The notes under the pieces: generated by a model | What the model saw: the letters and a program-made list of their open reading frames with translations, nothing else | Databases searched by the model: none | What the model was told of the DNA's origin: nothing | In this document: one piece after another, positions 15,318 to 23,191 of the stretch | How positions within the stretch are numbered: the stretch's first letter is position 1 | How the letters are laid out: each line of letters opens with the position of its first letter | NCBI GenBank assembly: GCA_035392025.1 | Contig: DAOPMC010000019.1 | Location: forward strand, 1 to 26,862 | DNA length: 26,862 nt | From: DAOPMC01 sp035392025 | GTDB lineage: Bacteria; Bacillota_I; Bacilli_A; RF39; UBA660 | Direction: 5' to 3' | Made by a program: the position numbers and the translations under genes

Positions 15318-16571
15318 TTATTCCTCATTATTAAACATTTCTTCTGAAATTGTAATCTTATGGATTGTATTAGGTTCTAAATTACCAACTATTTTTAAGT
15401 TTAAATAGTTAGATGTATGCCCATAACTGTAACCATCTATATTTTTTTCTATTAATACATCAAGTTCCTGATTAATAAACTTTTTATAATATTCTTTTTC
15501 TAATTTATCAGATAAATCTATCAGTCTGTTTACTCTTTCTTTTTTAATATTACTTCCTATTTGATTCTTCATTTTTGCTGCTACTGTCCCATCTCTTTTT
15601 GAATACGGGAATACATGTATTTTAGAAAAATTAATCTCTCTAGCAAATTCTAATGTATCATTGAAGTCTTCATCTGTCTCATCAGGAAAACCAACAATGA
15701 TATCAGTTGTAATTGCAATATCAGGCCTTACTTTTCTAATTTTTGCTAGTTCATTTCTAAAATAATTTTTATCATATTTTCTATTCATAAGCTTCAATAT
15801 TTTATCTGATCCTGCTTGTAATGGAATATGCAAATGATTACATAAAACTTTATTTTCTAATAAATGTAAAAACTTATCATCAAGCTCGGTTATTTCAATT
15901 GATGAAATTCTAAGTCGTTCAAGATATTTGTTTTCTAATATTGCTTCTAATAAATTAGAAAAGCAAGTATTTATATCTCTGCCATAATTACCAGTATGAA
16001 TCCCAGTTAAAACTATTTCTTTGTAATCATTTTTAACTAAAGTATTAATCTCATCAAGAACTTTATCAAATTCTTTTGAGCGGCATCTTCCTCTAACATA
16101 TGGAATAATACAGTAACTACAAAAGTTATTACAGCCATCTTCTATTTTCACAAATGCTCTAGTTCTATGCTCATACTTTTCTATTTCCATATCTTCAAAA
16201 TCGACATCATTCATATCTCTTACAGCAATTATTTGTTTTTTATTAATTAGGTAATCTTCTACATAACTAACTATCATAGATTTATTATAATTACCTATTG
16301 CAATATCAATATTATTAAAATCTTTACTATACTGAATATGGCATCCAATTGCTACTACAATTGCACCTTTATTATTTTTCCTAGCTCTATTAATTATCTT
16401 GCGTGACTTTCTATCGCTATTATTAGTTACAGTACAAGTATTAATAACATAAATATCACATTTATCATTAAAACCTGCTATTTCATATCCCTTACTTATA
16501 AATAGTGATTTAATAAATTCACTTTCATAAGTATTAACTTTACAACCTAATGTATATATTCCTACTCTCAT
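15318..16571 (-). CDS. mtaB: tRNA (N6-threonylcarbamoyladenosine(37)-C2)-methylthiotransferase MtaB
   Basis: This 417-residue radical-SAM enzyme converts t6A37 to ms2t6A37 in ANN-decoding tRNAs. The N-terminal methylthiotransferase domain supplies the first cluster cysteines ('YTLGCKVNTYESEF', 'INTCTVTNNSDRKSR', 'VAIGCHIQ'). The radical-SAM motif is CNNFCSYC in 'KIEDGCNNFCSYCIIPYVRGRCRSKE'. 'HIPLQAGSDKILKLMNRKY' and 'ITTDIIVGFPDETDEDF' follow, and a TRAM-like RNA-binding tail ends the protein. These motifs fit MtaB (YqeV) better than MiaB, as does the neighbourhood (rsmE upstream, as in Bacillus). An ATG four codons upstream lacks a Shine-Dalgarno; GAGGTG precedes the ATG at 16571. Confidence 0.93.
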   Translation of the reverse strand: MRVGIYTLGCKVNTYESEFIKSLFISKGYEIAGFNDKCDIYVINTCTVTNNSDRKSRKIINRARKNNKGAIVVAIGCHIQYSKDFNNIDIAIGNYNKSMIVSYVEDYLINKKQIIAVRDMNDVDFEDMEIEKYEHRTRAFVKIEDGCNNFCSYCIIPYVRGRCRSKEFDKVLDEINTLVKNDYKEIVLTGIHTGNYGRDINTCFSNLLEAILENKYLERLRISSIEITELDDKFLHLLENKVLCNHLHIPLQAGSDKILKLMNRKYDKNYFRNELAKIRKVRPDIAITTDIIVGFPDETDEDFNDTLEFAREINFSKIHVFPYSKRDGTVAAKMKNQIGSNIKKERVNRLIDLSDKLEKEYYKKFINQELDVLIEKNIDGYSYGHTSNYLNLKIVGNLEPNTIHKITISEEMFNNEE

Positions 16572-16584
16572 AACACACCTCATA

Positions 16585-16618
16585 AAAAAAGAATTAAGAT
16601 TGATCTAACTTCTTTTTT
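16585..16618 (-). terminator. Intra-operon hairpin between the membrane/acidic protein gene and mtaB
   Basis: A 16-nt by 16-nt near-perfect stem (16603-16618 with 16585-16600, two mismatches) has a 2-nt nominal loop and ends in a run of T on minus, directly before the mtaB Shine-Dalgarno. The stop codon of the upstream gene (16594-16596) is in the stem. It could attenuate mtaB-recD2 expression relative to the upstream genes. Confidence 0.5.
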
Positions 16619-17289
16619 AATTCTTTTAGTTCTCTTAAAAACTTTTCTGTTTTTGCGATTTCAATCTCCAGTGAAGTTTTAAATTCACACTCTTTTATTT
16701 CATTAACCATATTTTTATGCTCTCTAGTACCAAATACTGGAGATATAACATCTGAACTTATAAATTTTGTTTCATAAGCATCTATATTATCTTGTTCTTC
16801 TTTTTTATCAATAAAATCCATAAGTTCTACTTTTTTATCAGTTTGTTGCTGATATAAATCATCAAAACTTATTGGTTCATTTCCCTCATCATCTAACAGC
16901 TTCTCATCTTTTTCACTAATATTTAAACTAGCTTTTTTAAGTTCTTCGTAATTAATAATTGCCGTTTTTTCTTGTTCAATCTCAAAATCAGTTGGCCCAG
17001 AAATTTCTTCTTTAGGTTCTTTTAATTCTTCTTTTAACTGTTCCAATTGTATTTTTGCATCTTCTTGCGCCGTTATGATTTCATCCTCTACATTAACCAA
17101 TTCTTCAACTCTATCTTCTACTATTTTTTCTAATTGTTCCTCAGTTATTTTATTTTCTATTACTATCTCTTTTTTCTTAGCCTTATTTTCCGCTACAAAA
17201 GCTACAATCGTAATTAAAATAATCACTACTAAAAGAACTAATAGTATTAATAAGTTATCTCCACCAAATCTTTCAATTAAATCTGCCAT
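16594..17289 (-). CDS. Membrane-anchored acidic coiled-coil protein, unknown function
   Basis: This roughly 231-residue protein is not recognised. An N-terminal segment ('LLILLVLLVVIILITIVAFVA', about residues 12-32) forms one membrane helix, followed by a Lys-rich patch (ENKAKKKE), so the bulk should face the cytoplasm. Residues about 45-100 are Glu-rich and coiled-coil-like; a disordered middle leads to a C-terminal helix ('LEIEIAKTEKFLRELKELKKKLDQ'), also coiled-coil-like. A GTG three codons upstream overlaps the rsmE stop by 4 nt, but GAGGTG lies 6 nt before the ATG at 17289, which is preferred. It sits between rsmE and mtaB, a pair that is usually close in Bacillus. A scaffold role is possible but nothing shows it. 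Confidence 0.75.
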   Translation of the reverse strand: MADLIERFGGDNLLILLVLLVVIILITIVAFVAENKAKKKEIVIENKITEEQLEKIVEDRVEELVNVEDEIITAQEDAKIQLEQLKEELKEPKEEISGPTDFEIEQEKTAIINYEELKKASLNISEKDEKLLDDEGNEPISFDDLYQQQTDKKVELMDFIDKKEEQDNIDAYETKFISSDVISPVFGTREHKNMVNEIKECEFKTSLEIEIAKTEKFLRELKELKKKLDQS

Positions 17290-17294
17290 GTATT

Positions 17295-18008
17295 TCACCT
17301 CATAAAATGATAATTGACCATGCTTAGTATTGCAATAGATGCTGTTTCTGTTCTTAAGACTAAATCGCCAAGTGATATTCTAATAAAACCACTTGTCATT
17401 AATAATTCTTCCTCATAATCAGTAAAACCTCCTTCAGGTCCTACTACAAATAATATTTTATCACATGATTGCATGTTTTGTAACACCATTTTAATTGTTT
17501 TAGACTTTTCATTTACACTACATAAAAATTTATGGTCGTATTCTCCTGCAATTAACTCTTTAATATTACATATATTTTTAACTTTAGGAATATCGATTCT
17601 TTTAGATTGTGATGATGCCTCCTTGACAATTTTTTGCCAGCGTTCTACTTTTTTATCAACTTTTTTATCTAAATTAATCTTCGATCTTGATACTTCTAAA
17701 GGTATTATTTCTTTTGCCCCTAGTTCAGTACATTTTTGTAAAATAGTATTAAATTTTTGTTCTACTACCAATGCTTGTGCAATTGAAATATTATAATTTA
17801 TATCATTTAAATCTATCTCTTTTGATGTTTTAATAATGGATTCTTTTAAATCAGCTTTTATTAGTTTTCCCAAGAATAATTTTTTGTTATACACTATTTC
17901 TACACTTTCCCCAGAGTTTGCTCTCATAACTTTTATGAAATGATAAGAATCATCACTATTTAAATAAAAATTATCATCGTTTTTTTTATCAACAAAATAT
18001 CTTTGCAT
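17295..18008 (-). CDS. rsmE: 16S rRNA (uracil(1498)-N3)-methyltransferase RsmE
   Basis: This 237-residue SPOUT-class enzyme methylates U1498 of 16S rRNA at the decoding region. The N-terminal PUA-like domain ('YHFIKVMRANSGESVEIVYNKKLFLGKLI') is followed by the knotted SAM-binding domain with family motifs 'LVVEQKFNTILQKCTELGAKEIIPLEVSRS', 'ERWQKIVKEASSQSKRIDIPKV', 'ILFVVGPEGGFTDYEEELL' and 'SLGDLVLRTETASIAIL'. Length is normal. It begins one nt after the stop of the RNHCP gene and ends with TGA, showing that UGA is a stop in this genome. Confidence 0.95.
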   Translation of the reverse strand: MQRYFVDKKNDDNFYLNSDDSYHFIKVMRANSGESVEIVYNKKLFLGKLIKADLKESIIKTSKEIDLNDINYNISIAQALVVEQKFNTILQKCTELGAKEIIPLEVSRSKINLDKKVDKKVERWQKIVKEASSQSKRIDIPKVKNICNIKELIAGEYDHKFLCSVNEKSKTIKMVLQNMQSCDKILFVVGPEGGFTDYEEELLMTSGFIRISLGDLVLRTETASIAILSMVNYHFMR

Positions 18009-18009
18009 A

Positions 18010-18318
18010 CTATTTATCCCTCATTATCTCTAATAATATATCCAGATTATCATCTTTTGCCATTTTATTTTTTTTTATCATTCCACATTTGCTACACTGA
18101 TAGACTAGCTTTATATCATCCTTTTTACCTTTTTCAAAGTTAATAACGTTCATTAATCCATGGCAAGAGCACTCTCTATCTCCTGGATTATTATCAACAT
18201 GAATACTAGATAGACAATATGGACAATGATCTCTTGCCGTATAACCTAATTTAGTAACTTTTTTACCACAAACATTACAATTAAAATCTTCATCAATCAT
18301 TTTAAACATTTTATTCAT
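18010..18318 (-). CDS. RNHCP-domain zinc-ribbon protein
   Basis: This 102-residue protein has the RNHCP family signature, here ARDHCPYC (a conservative variant of RNHCPxC), with several Cys pairs: 'CNVCGKKV', 'HCPYC', 'CSCHG' and 'CSKCG'. These suggest two zinc-binding sites in a ribbon-like fold. The family's role is unknown; the pattern suggests nucleic-acid or protein binding. An ATG eight codons upstream lies inside the GNAT gene. GAGGT precedes the ATG at 18318 by about 8 nt, and this start falls one nt after the GNAT stop, so coupling supports it. It stands directly before rsmE, within a cluster of RNA-modification genes, which may hint at an RNA link (inference only). Confidence 0.82.
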   Translation of the reverse strand: MNKMFKMIDEDFNCNVCGKKVTKLGYTARDHCPYCLSSIHVDNNPGDRECSCHGLMNVINFEKGKKDDIKLVYQCSKCGMIKKNKMAKDDNLDILLEIMRDK

Positions 18319-18319
18319 G

Positions 18320-18766
18320 TTATCTACCTCTTTGATAATCATAATTTATTTTATAAAAAAATATATAATTAGGATTATCATCTCCATAAGATAATTCTCT
18401 ATCATAATCACGCATAAAACCACATGCTTGCGCTGAATTTTGTGAAACTATGTTATCTTTGTCTGTTCTTAATATAATAGATCCATAATTATCTTTAAAA
18501 CAATCATCCGTAATTTTTATTGTCAATTCTTTGCCATGTCCTTGTCCACGATATTTTTCGAAAATACCTAATTGCAATTCTCCATTTGGATATCCAGTCA
18601 CGGTATAAAATCCAATTGGATTATTTTCATAATAGATAATATTAGCATCTTTACCTAAATCACTGCATAAAAATCTTTTTATATTGTTATCTTGTTGTAC
18701 TAATAATCTAACATCTTCTTGTTTAGTATATGGTACAAAATTATATTTATTTTTATCTATTCCCAT
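18320..18766 (-). CDS. GNAT family N-acetyltransferase
   Basis: This 148-residue GCN5-related acetyltransferase transfers acetyl from acetyl-CoA to an unidentified amine. The fold's central motif A is visible as 'LQLGIFEKYRGQGHGKELTIKIT' (an RGQGHG pyrophosphate loop). It is followed by 'YGSIILRTDKDNIVSQNSAQACGFMRDYDRELSYG', the strand and helix carrying the usual Asn-x-x-Ser-x-x-x-x-x-x-x-Gly-Phe pattern. An upstream TTG (18778) could extend it, but the AGGTGG lies 5-6 nt before the ATG at 18766. It is the first gene of the operon ending at 12943. Candidate -10 elements (TATAAT at 18787-18792 and 18795-18800) lie just upstream, without a well-spaced -35. Confidence 0.85.
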   Translation of the reverse strand: MGIDKNKYNFVPYTKQEDVRLLVQQDNNIKRFLCSDLGKDANIIYYENNPIGFYTVTGYPNGELQLGIFEKYRGQGHGKELTIKITDDCFKDNYGSIILRTDKDNIVSQNSAQACGFMRDYDRELSYGDDNPNYIFFYKINYDYQRGR

Positions 18767-18859
18767 AATCCACCTCAACTAAAATTATTATATCATTATA
18801 ATTAACTTTTTTTGACAAAAATCATTTAATTTTGAAATATACTTAACTAGGGGAAATTT

Positions 18860-19555
18860 ATGTTACAGACTATTATTGAAATTATTGAAAATTTCTTATT
18901 TTTTACTACATCCTACTCTAATAAAGCTTTTTTAGATCCGCTATCTAAAGAGGATGAAGAAAAATATCTTAATCTTTTGCTGAAAAAAGATAAATTTGCT
19001 AGAAATAAACTAATAGAACACAATCTAAGATTAGTAGCCCATATTGTTAAAAAATTTGAACAACAAAATACTGATGTTGATGATTTAATTAGTATTGGTA
19101 CAATCGGTTTAATTAAAGGAATTGATTCTTACTCAATTGAACGTAAAACTAAACTTACTACATATTGTGCAAAATGCATTGAAAATGAAATACTTATGTA
19201 CTTTAGGGCAAATAAAAAAAATAATAATAATATTAGTTTAGATGATCCAATTGGTTTTGATAAAGAAGGAAATGAGATAACTATTCTTGATGTTGTTAAG
19301 ACTCCTAAACCAGATTATATTGAAGATATTCATACTAAAAATAATATTGAATTATTAAATAATTATTTAAACTTACTAAGTCCTAGGGAAAAAGATATAG
19401 TAAAAAGAAGATATGGTCTTAATAATAAAGATAGTAAAACTCAAAAGGAAATTGCTAAAGATTTAAAAATATCAAGAAGTTATGTATCCAGAATTGAAAA
19501 ACGTGCTATAACCAAAATATTACGTGAATTTTTAAAATCAAATAATATTGAATAA
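18860..19555 (+). CDS. sigK: Sporulation sigma factor, pro-sigma-K
   Basis: This 231-residue sigma factor drives late mother-cell transcription in spore formers. The first 20 or so residues ('MLQTIIEIIENFLFFTTSYS') are hydrophobic and align in length with the pro-sequence that the membrane protease SpoIVFB removes from Bacillus pro-sigma-K. Then follow 'LSKEDEEKYLNLL', 'ARNKLIEHNLRLVAHIVKKFE', region 2 'DDLISIGTIGLIKGIDSYS...LTTYCAKCIENEILMYFRA', the SigK/SigE hallmark 'SLDDPIGFDKEGNEITILD', and region 4 'SPREKDIVKRRYGL' with 'TQKEIAKDLKISRSYVSRIEKRAITKILREF'. The gene is continuous, with no skin-like insertion. AGGGG is 6 nt before the ATG. A TTGACA (18812-18817) lies upstream, but the nearest good -10 (TATACT) is 20 nt away, so the promoter is unclear. 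SigE is the main alternative. Confidence 0.93.
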   Translation: MLQTIIEIIENFLFFTTSYSNKAFLDPLSKEDEEKYLNLLLKKDKFARNKLIEHNLRLVAHIVKKFEQQNTDVDDLISIGTIGLIKGIDSYSIERKTKLTTYCAKCIENEILMYFRANKKNNNNISLDDPIGFDKEGNEITILDVVKTPKPDYIEDIHTKNNIELLNNYLNLLSPREKDIVKRRYGLNNKDSKTQKEIAKDLKISRSYVSRIEKRAITKILREFLKSNNIE

Positions 19556-19576
19556 AATTAGTACATATATTATAAT
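19548..19576 (+). promoter_or_regulatory. Sigma-A promoter for ppa
   Basis: TTGAAT (19548-19553), 17-nt spacer, TATAAT (19571-19576). The -35 overlaps the last codons of sigK, so ppa can be transcribed independently in growing cells. AGGAGG follows before the ATG. Confidence 0.75.
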
Positions 19577-19596
19577 TTTAATAGGAGGATTGTATT

Positions 19597-20088
19597 ATGG
19601 AAACAATAGTAGATGCTATTATAGAAATACCAATGGGAACAAGAAATAAGTATGAGATTAATAAAGAAACTGGTAGAATAAGGTTGAGTAGAGTCCAATA
19701 TTCTAGTATGACTTATCCAGCCGAATATGGTTTTATAGAAAATACATTATCAAATGATAATGATCCACTAGATATCTTAGTTGTCACTACCGAGCCAACT
19801 TTTCCAGGATGTATAGTTGAAGCTAGAGTCGTAGGATATTTACAAACAATTGATGGTGGATTTGGAGATAACAAAATAATAGCTGTTAATAACGTTGATC
19901 CAAGATTTAAAAATGTAAAAGATTTAGATGATATTGGAGAGCATGTTCTACTTGAAATTAAAAATTTCTTTCAAAATTACAAAACACTGCAAAATATAAA
20001 AGTAGAAGTCTTTGATTACCACTCTTGTGAAGAAGCAATAGAGGAAATAAAGCGTGCTAAAGAAGCATATCAAAATAGTACAAAATAA
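19597..20088 (+). CDS. ppa: Inorganic pyrophosphatase, family I
   Basis: This 163-residue soluble enzyme hydrolyses pyrophosphate to two phosphates, pulling biosynthetic reactions such as tRNA charging forward. The metal-binding signature DNDPLDI is present (about residues 55-61), preceded by 'TYPAEYGFIENTLS'. 'IDGGFGDNKIIAVNNVDPRFKNVKDLDDIGEHVLLEIKNFFQNYKTLQ' carries the Asp and Lys residues expected in the active site. Length fits the short prokaryotic type. The strong Shine-Dalgarno AGGAGG is 9 nt from the ATG. It has its own promoter overlapping the sigK end and shares a terminator with convergent ileS. Many Firmicutes use the unrelated family II (ppaC) enzyme, so family I is a mild lineage clue. 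Confidence 0.95.
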   Translation: METIVDAIIEIPMGTRNKYEINKETGRIRLSRVQYSSMTYPAEYGFIENTLSNDNDPLDILVVTTEPTFPGCIVEARVVGYLQTIDGGFGDNKIIAVNNVDPRFKNVKDLDDIGEHVLLEIKNFFQNYKTLQNIKVEVFDYHSCEEAIEEIKRAKEAYQNSTK

Positions 20089-20106
20089 AAAGGGCTACCC
20101 CTTTTT
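20087..20106. terminator. Bidirectional terminator between ppa and ileS
   Basis: Stem AAAAAGGG (20087-20094) with CCCTTTTT (20099-20106) has loop CTAC. T-rich tails lie on both strands (TTTTTATTTTTG on plus). It begins inside the ppa stop codon and contains part of the ileS stop (20105-20107). Confidence 0.85.
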
Positions 20107-23100
20107 ATTTTTGATATTTTTCTACATCTAAGTATCCAGTTATATCATTTAACTGAAATTCTTCTGTTAAATCATCTTTTTTAATAAAATTAATTGATAA
20201 CGTCTCTTTCTTAATATAATCTTCATAGTCTTTTAATACTTCTTCTAATCTTTTACTGCCATTATAAAACATATTAATACGATCTGCTACATCAAAATCT
20301 TTTTGTTTTCTTAAATTTTGAACTTTTGATACTATCTCACGAGCAATACCTTCTTTAATTAAATCATCATTTAAAGCAGTATTTATAATAACAAAATTAT
20401 TATTCTCCATCTTAATATCAAAACCATCTTTAGAAGATATTCTAATATCTACCATATCAGTGGTTATCTCATAATCATCTGTTTTGACTTTTTCGTTATT
20501 TTCTAGTTTTTCTATATCATCATTAGTCAACTCTTTTAATGCTTCACTAAACTCTTTAATTTTGTTACCAAGAATTGGTCCACATACTTTAAAATTAGGT
20601 TTAACCTCAAAATTCATATATTCAGAAAGATTAGTTATGAAGACTACTTTTTTAATATTTAATTCTTCTTTTAAATCATTTACTAGGTCTTTAATAATGT
20701 ATTCCTTCTTACCATCTAAAATCATTTCACTCAGTGGTTGTCTTATTTTTATTTTTACTTCTTCACGGACATATCTACCAAGTGAAATCAGATCTCTTGC
20801 CAAGTCCATTCTTTCTTCTATTTCTTCACTAATTAGTGATTCATCATATTCAGGAAAATTACTTAAATGAACAGATTCATTGCCAGTTAAATTTTGATAT
20901 ATTTCTTCACTGATATATGGAGAAATTGGGGCCAACATCTGTGTTAAACCTATCAATACTTGATAAGTAGTCTGATAAACAGATTTTTTACTATTATCTA
21001 GTTTATTACCCCAGAATCTATCTCTATTTCTTCTAATATACCAATTAGATAAATCATCAGACACAAATGAAGTAAGGACTTTGACAACCTTATTTAAATC
21101 ATATTCTTCATAATAGCTTGTTACATCTTTTAATAATCTATTATATTTTGATAATAACCATTTATCTATCTCTTCTAAATCATCATATTCTACTATAAAT
21201 TCTCTAGGGTCTACTTTATCAATATTAGCATATGTCTCAAAGAAGGTATATGTATTTTTAAATGGATTAAAAAACTTAGAATAAACTTCTTTTAAACCTT
21301 CAATATTAAACTTTAAAGGTGTCCAAACTGGTGATACATATGGTAAATAAAATCTTACTGTATCTGCTCCATATTCTTTCATTGTTGTAAATGGTTCAAC
21401 TATATTACCTCTTGATTTAGACATCTTTTTTCCTTCAGAATCAAGGAGCAAATCATTTACTAAAACATTTTTGTATGGCGAACATCCTTTTACAAACGTT
21501 GATATTACAAGTAGTGTGTAAAACCATCCTCTTGTCTGATCTATTCCTTCACAGATAAAATCTGCTGGAAATTGATGCTCAAACAACTCTTTATTCTCAA
21601 ATGGATAATGATATTGAGCAAATGGCATAGATCCAGAATCAAACCAGCAATCAAGTACATCAGGGATTCTCTGCATCTCTTTACCACATACTGGACATTT
21701 CAAATGAATATTATCAATATATGGTTTATGTAAGTCAAGACTATCATTAATTTCTTCAACTGAGCGCTCTTTTAACTCTTTAATTGATCCTATCATTTCA
21801 CTATGACCACAGCTACATTTCCAATATGGAATCGGTGTACCCCAATATCTAGTTCTAGATACCGCCCAATCCTTAGCGCTTTCTAACCAATTACCAAACC
21901 TTTTAGTACCAACATATTCTGGATACCAATTAACTTTCTCATTTGCTTTAACTAGCTTATCTTTAAACTTTGATACTGCAATGTAATAACTAGGCATTGC
22001 ATAATATAGAAGCGGTGAATCACATCTCCAACAATGGGGATATTCATGAACCATTTTTTGCTTTTTAAACAATTTATCGTTAGCTTTCAAATATTTAATT
22101 ACATCTAAATCAGCATCAAAAACAAGTGTTCCTTGCCAAGGACCTTCACTATATTTTCCATCAAGTCCTACTGGATTTAGGATTGGCAAATCATACTTTT
22201 TGCAAACATTAGCATCATCTTCACCAAATGCTGGTGCCATATGAACAACACCTGTTCCATCTTCCATAGTTACATAAGTATCACATGTTACATAAAAAGC
22301 TTTCTTTGATACTTTTAATTCTGGTATTAGTTGCTCATATTCTACATATTCTAATTCTTTTCCAGTATATTCTTCTAATATTTCATAATCATCTCCTAGT
22401 ACTTTATTTACTAGGGCTTTCGCTAATATAAATTTATATCCTTGAGATAATACCTTAACATACATTTCATCTGGATTAACACATAATGCCACATTAGCAA
22501 GAAGAGTCCAAGGAGTAGTTGTCCACACTAAAAAATAACAATCTTCGTCTTTTTTCTTCATTGTGACAATTACAGTATCAACACTAACCTCTTTATATCC
22601 TTGTGCTACTTCATGAGATGCAAGACCTGTCCCACATCTAGGACAATATGGTAATACCTTTTTACCTTCATAAAATAATCTTTCATCAAAAAACTTTTTT
22701 AAAATCCACCACTCTGTTTCTATATATTCATTCTTATATGTTAAATATGGATTTTTAGTATCGATGAATTGGCCCATCTTATGGGTTAAATCAATAAAAG
22801 CATCCTCATTTTCTCTAACACTCTTACGACATTCTTGATTAAACTTTTCTATTCCAAAAGCTTCAATTTCTTTTTTACTATTGAAACCTAACTTCTTCTC
22901 CACATGATTTTCAATTGGAAGTCCATGAGTATCCCATCCAACTTTACGAATAATACTATATCCTTGCATAGTCTTATATTTACATATTGCATCTTTTAAA
23001 TTTTTTGACACCATATGATGAAGTCCTGGAAATCCATTAGCGAATGCTGGTCCATCGTAAAAAACCCATTTTTTATCTCTAGTGTCAATAGACTTTTTCA

Positions 23101-23179
23101 ATATATCAATATTCTCCCAATAATCAATAAAGTTCTTCTCTACTTCTTCATATGAGCCTTTTTTTAACTCTTTAAACAT
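20105..23179 (-). CDS. ileS: Isoleucyl-tRNA synthetase, type 2 (IleRS2), with GLHH in place of HIGH
   Basis: This 1024-residue class I synthetase charges tRNA-Ile. Length and motifs ('GWDTHGLPIENHVEKKLG' at 81-98, 'MGQFIDTKNPYLTYKNEYIETEWWILKKF') fit the type-2 clade rather than the Bacillus-like type 1. KMSKS is at 585-589. The CP1 editing domain has 'WTTTPWTLLANVAL' (219-232) and 'GTGVVHMAPAFGEDD' (308-322). Zinc-type Cys pairs occur at 'CPRCGTG' and 'CWRC', and 'KCPVCGK' near 494-500. The ATP-binding signature, normally HxGH, reads GLHH (52-55) in 'FANGFPGLHHMVS': positions 1 and 3 are exchanged. An open frame extends upstream to 23236, but that part is the T-box leader. The ATG at 23179 has GGAGGAG 5 nt upstream and is the true start. 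Confidence 0.96.
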   Translation of the reverse strand: MFKELKKGSYEEVEKNFIDYWENIDILKKSIDTRDKKWVFYDGPAFANGFPGLHHMVSKNLKDAICKYKTMQGYSIIRKVGWDTHGLPIENHVEKKLGFNSKKEIEAFGIEKFNQECRKSVRENEDAFIDLTHKMGQFIDTKNPYLTYKNEYIETEWWILKKFFDERLFYEGKKVLPYCPRCGTGLASHEVAQGYKEVSVDTVIVTMKKKDEDCYFLVWTTTPWTLLANVALCVNPDEMYVKVLSQGYKFILAKALVNKVLGDDYEILEEYTGKELEYVEYEQLIPELKVSKKAFYVTCDTYVTMEDGTGVVHMAPAFGEDDANVCKKYDLPILNPVGLDGKYSEGPWQGTLVFDADLDVIKYLKANDKLFKKQKMVHEYPHCWRCDSPLLYYAMPSYYIAVSKFKDKLVKANEKVNWYPEYVGTKRFGNWLESAKDWAVSRTRYWGTPIPYWKCSCGHSEMIGSIKELKERSVEEINDSLDLHKPYIDNIHLKCPVCGKEMQRIPDVLDCWFDSGSMPFAQYHYPFENKELFEHQFPADFICEGIDQTRGWFYTLLVISTFVKGCSPYKNVLVNDLLLDSEGKKMSKSRGNIVEPFTTMKEYGADTVRFYLPYVSPVWTPLKFNIEGLKEVYSKFFNPFKNTYTFFETYANIDKVDPREFIVEYDDLEEIDKWLLSKYNRLLKDVTSYYEEYDLNKVVKVLTSFVSDDLSNWYIRRNRDRFWGNKLDNSKKSVYQTTYQVLIGLTQMLAPISPYISEEIYQNLTGNESVHLSNFPEYDESLISEEIEERMDLARDLISLGRYVREEVKIKIRQPLSEMILDGKKEYIIKDLVNDLKEELNIKKVVFITNLSEYMNFEVKPNFKVCGPILGNKIKEFSEALKELTNDDIEKLENNEKVKTDDYEITTDMVDIRISSKDGFDIKMENNNFVIINTALNDDLIKEGIAREIVSKVQNLRKQKDFDVADRINMFYNGSKRLEEVLKDYEDYIKKETLSINFIKKDDLTEEFQLNDITGYLDVEKYQK

Positions 23180-23191
23180 ATTATCTCCTCC

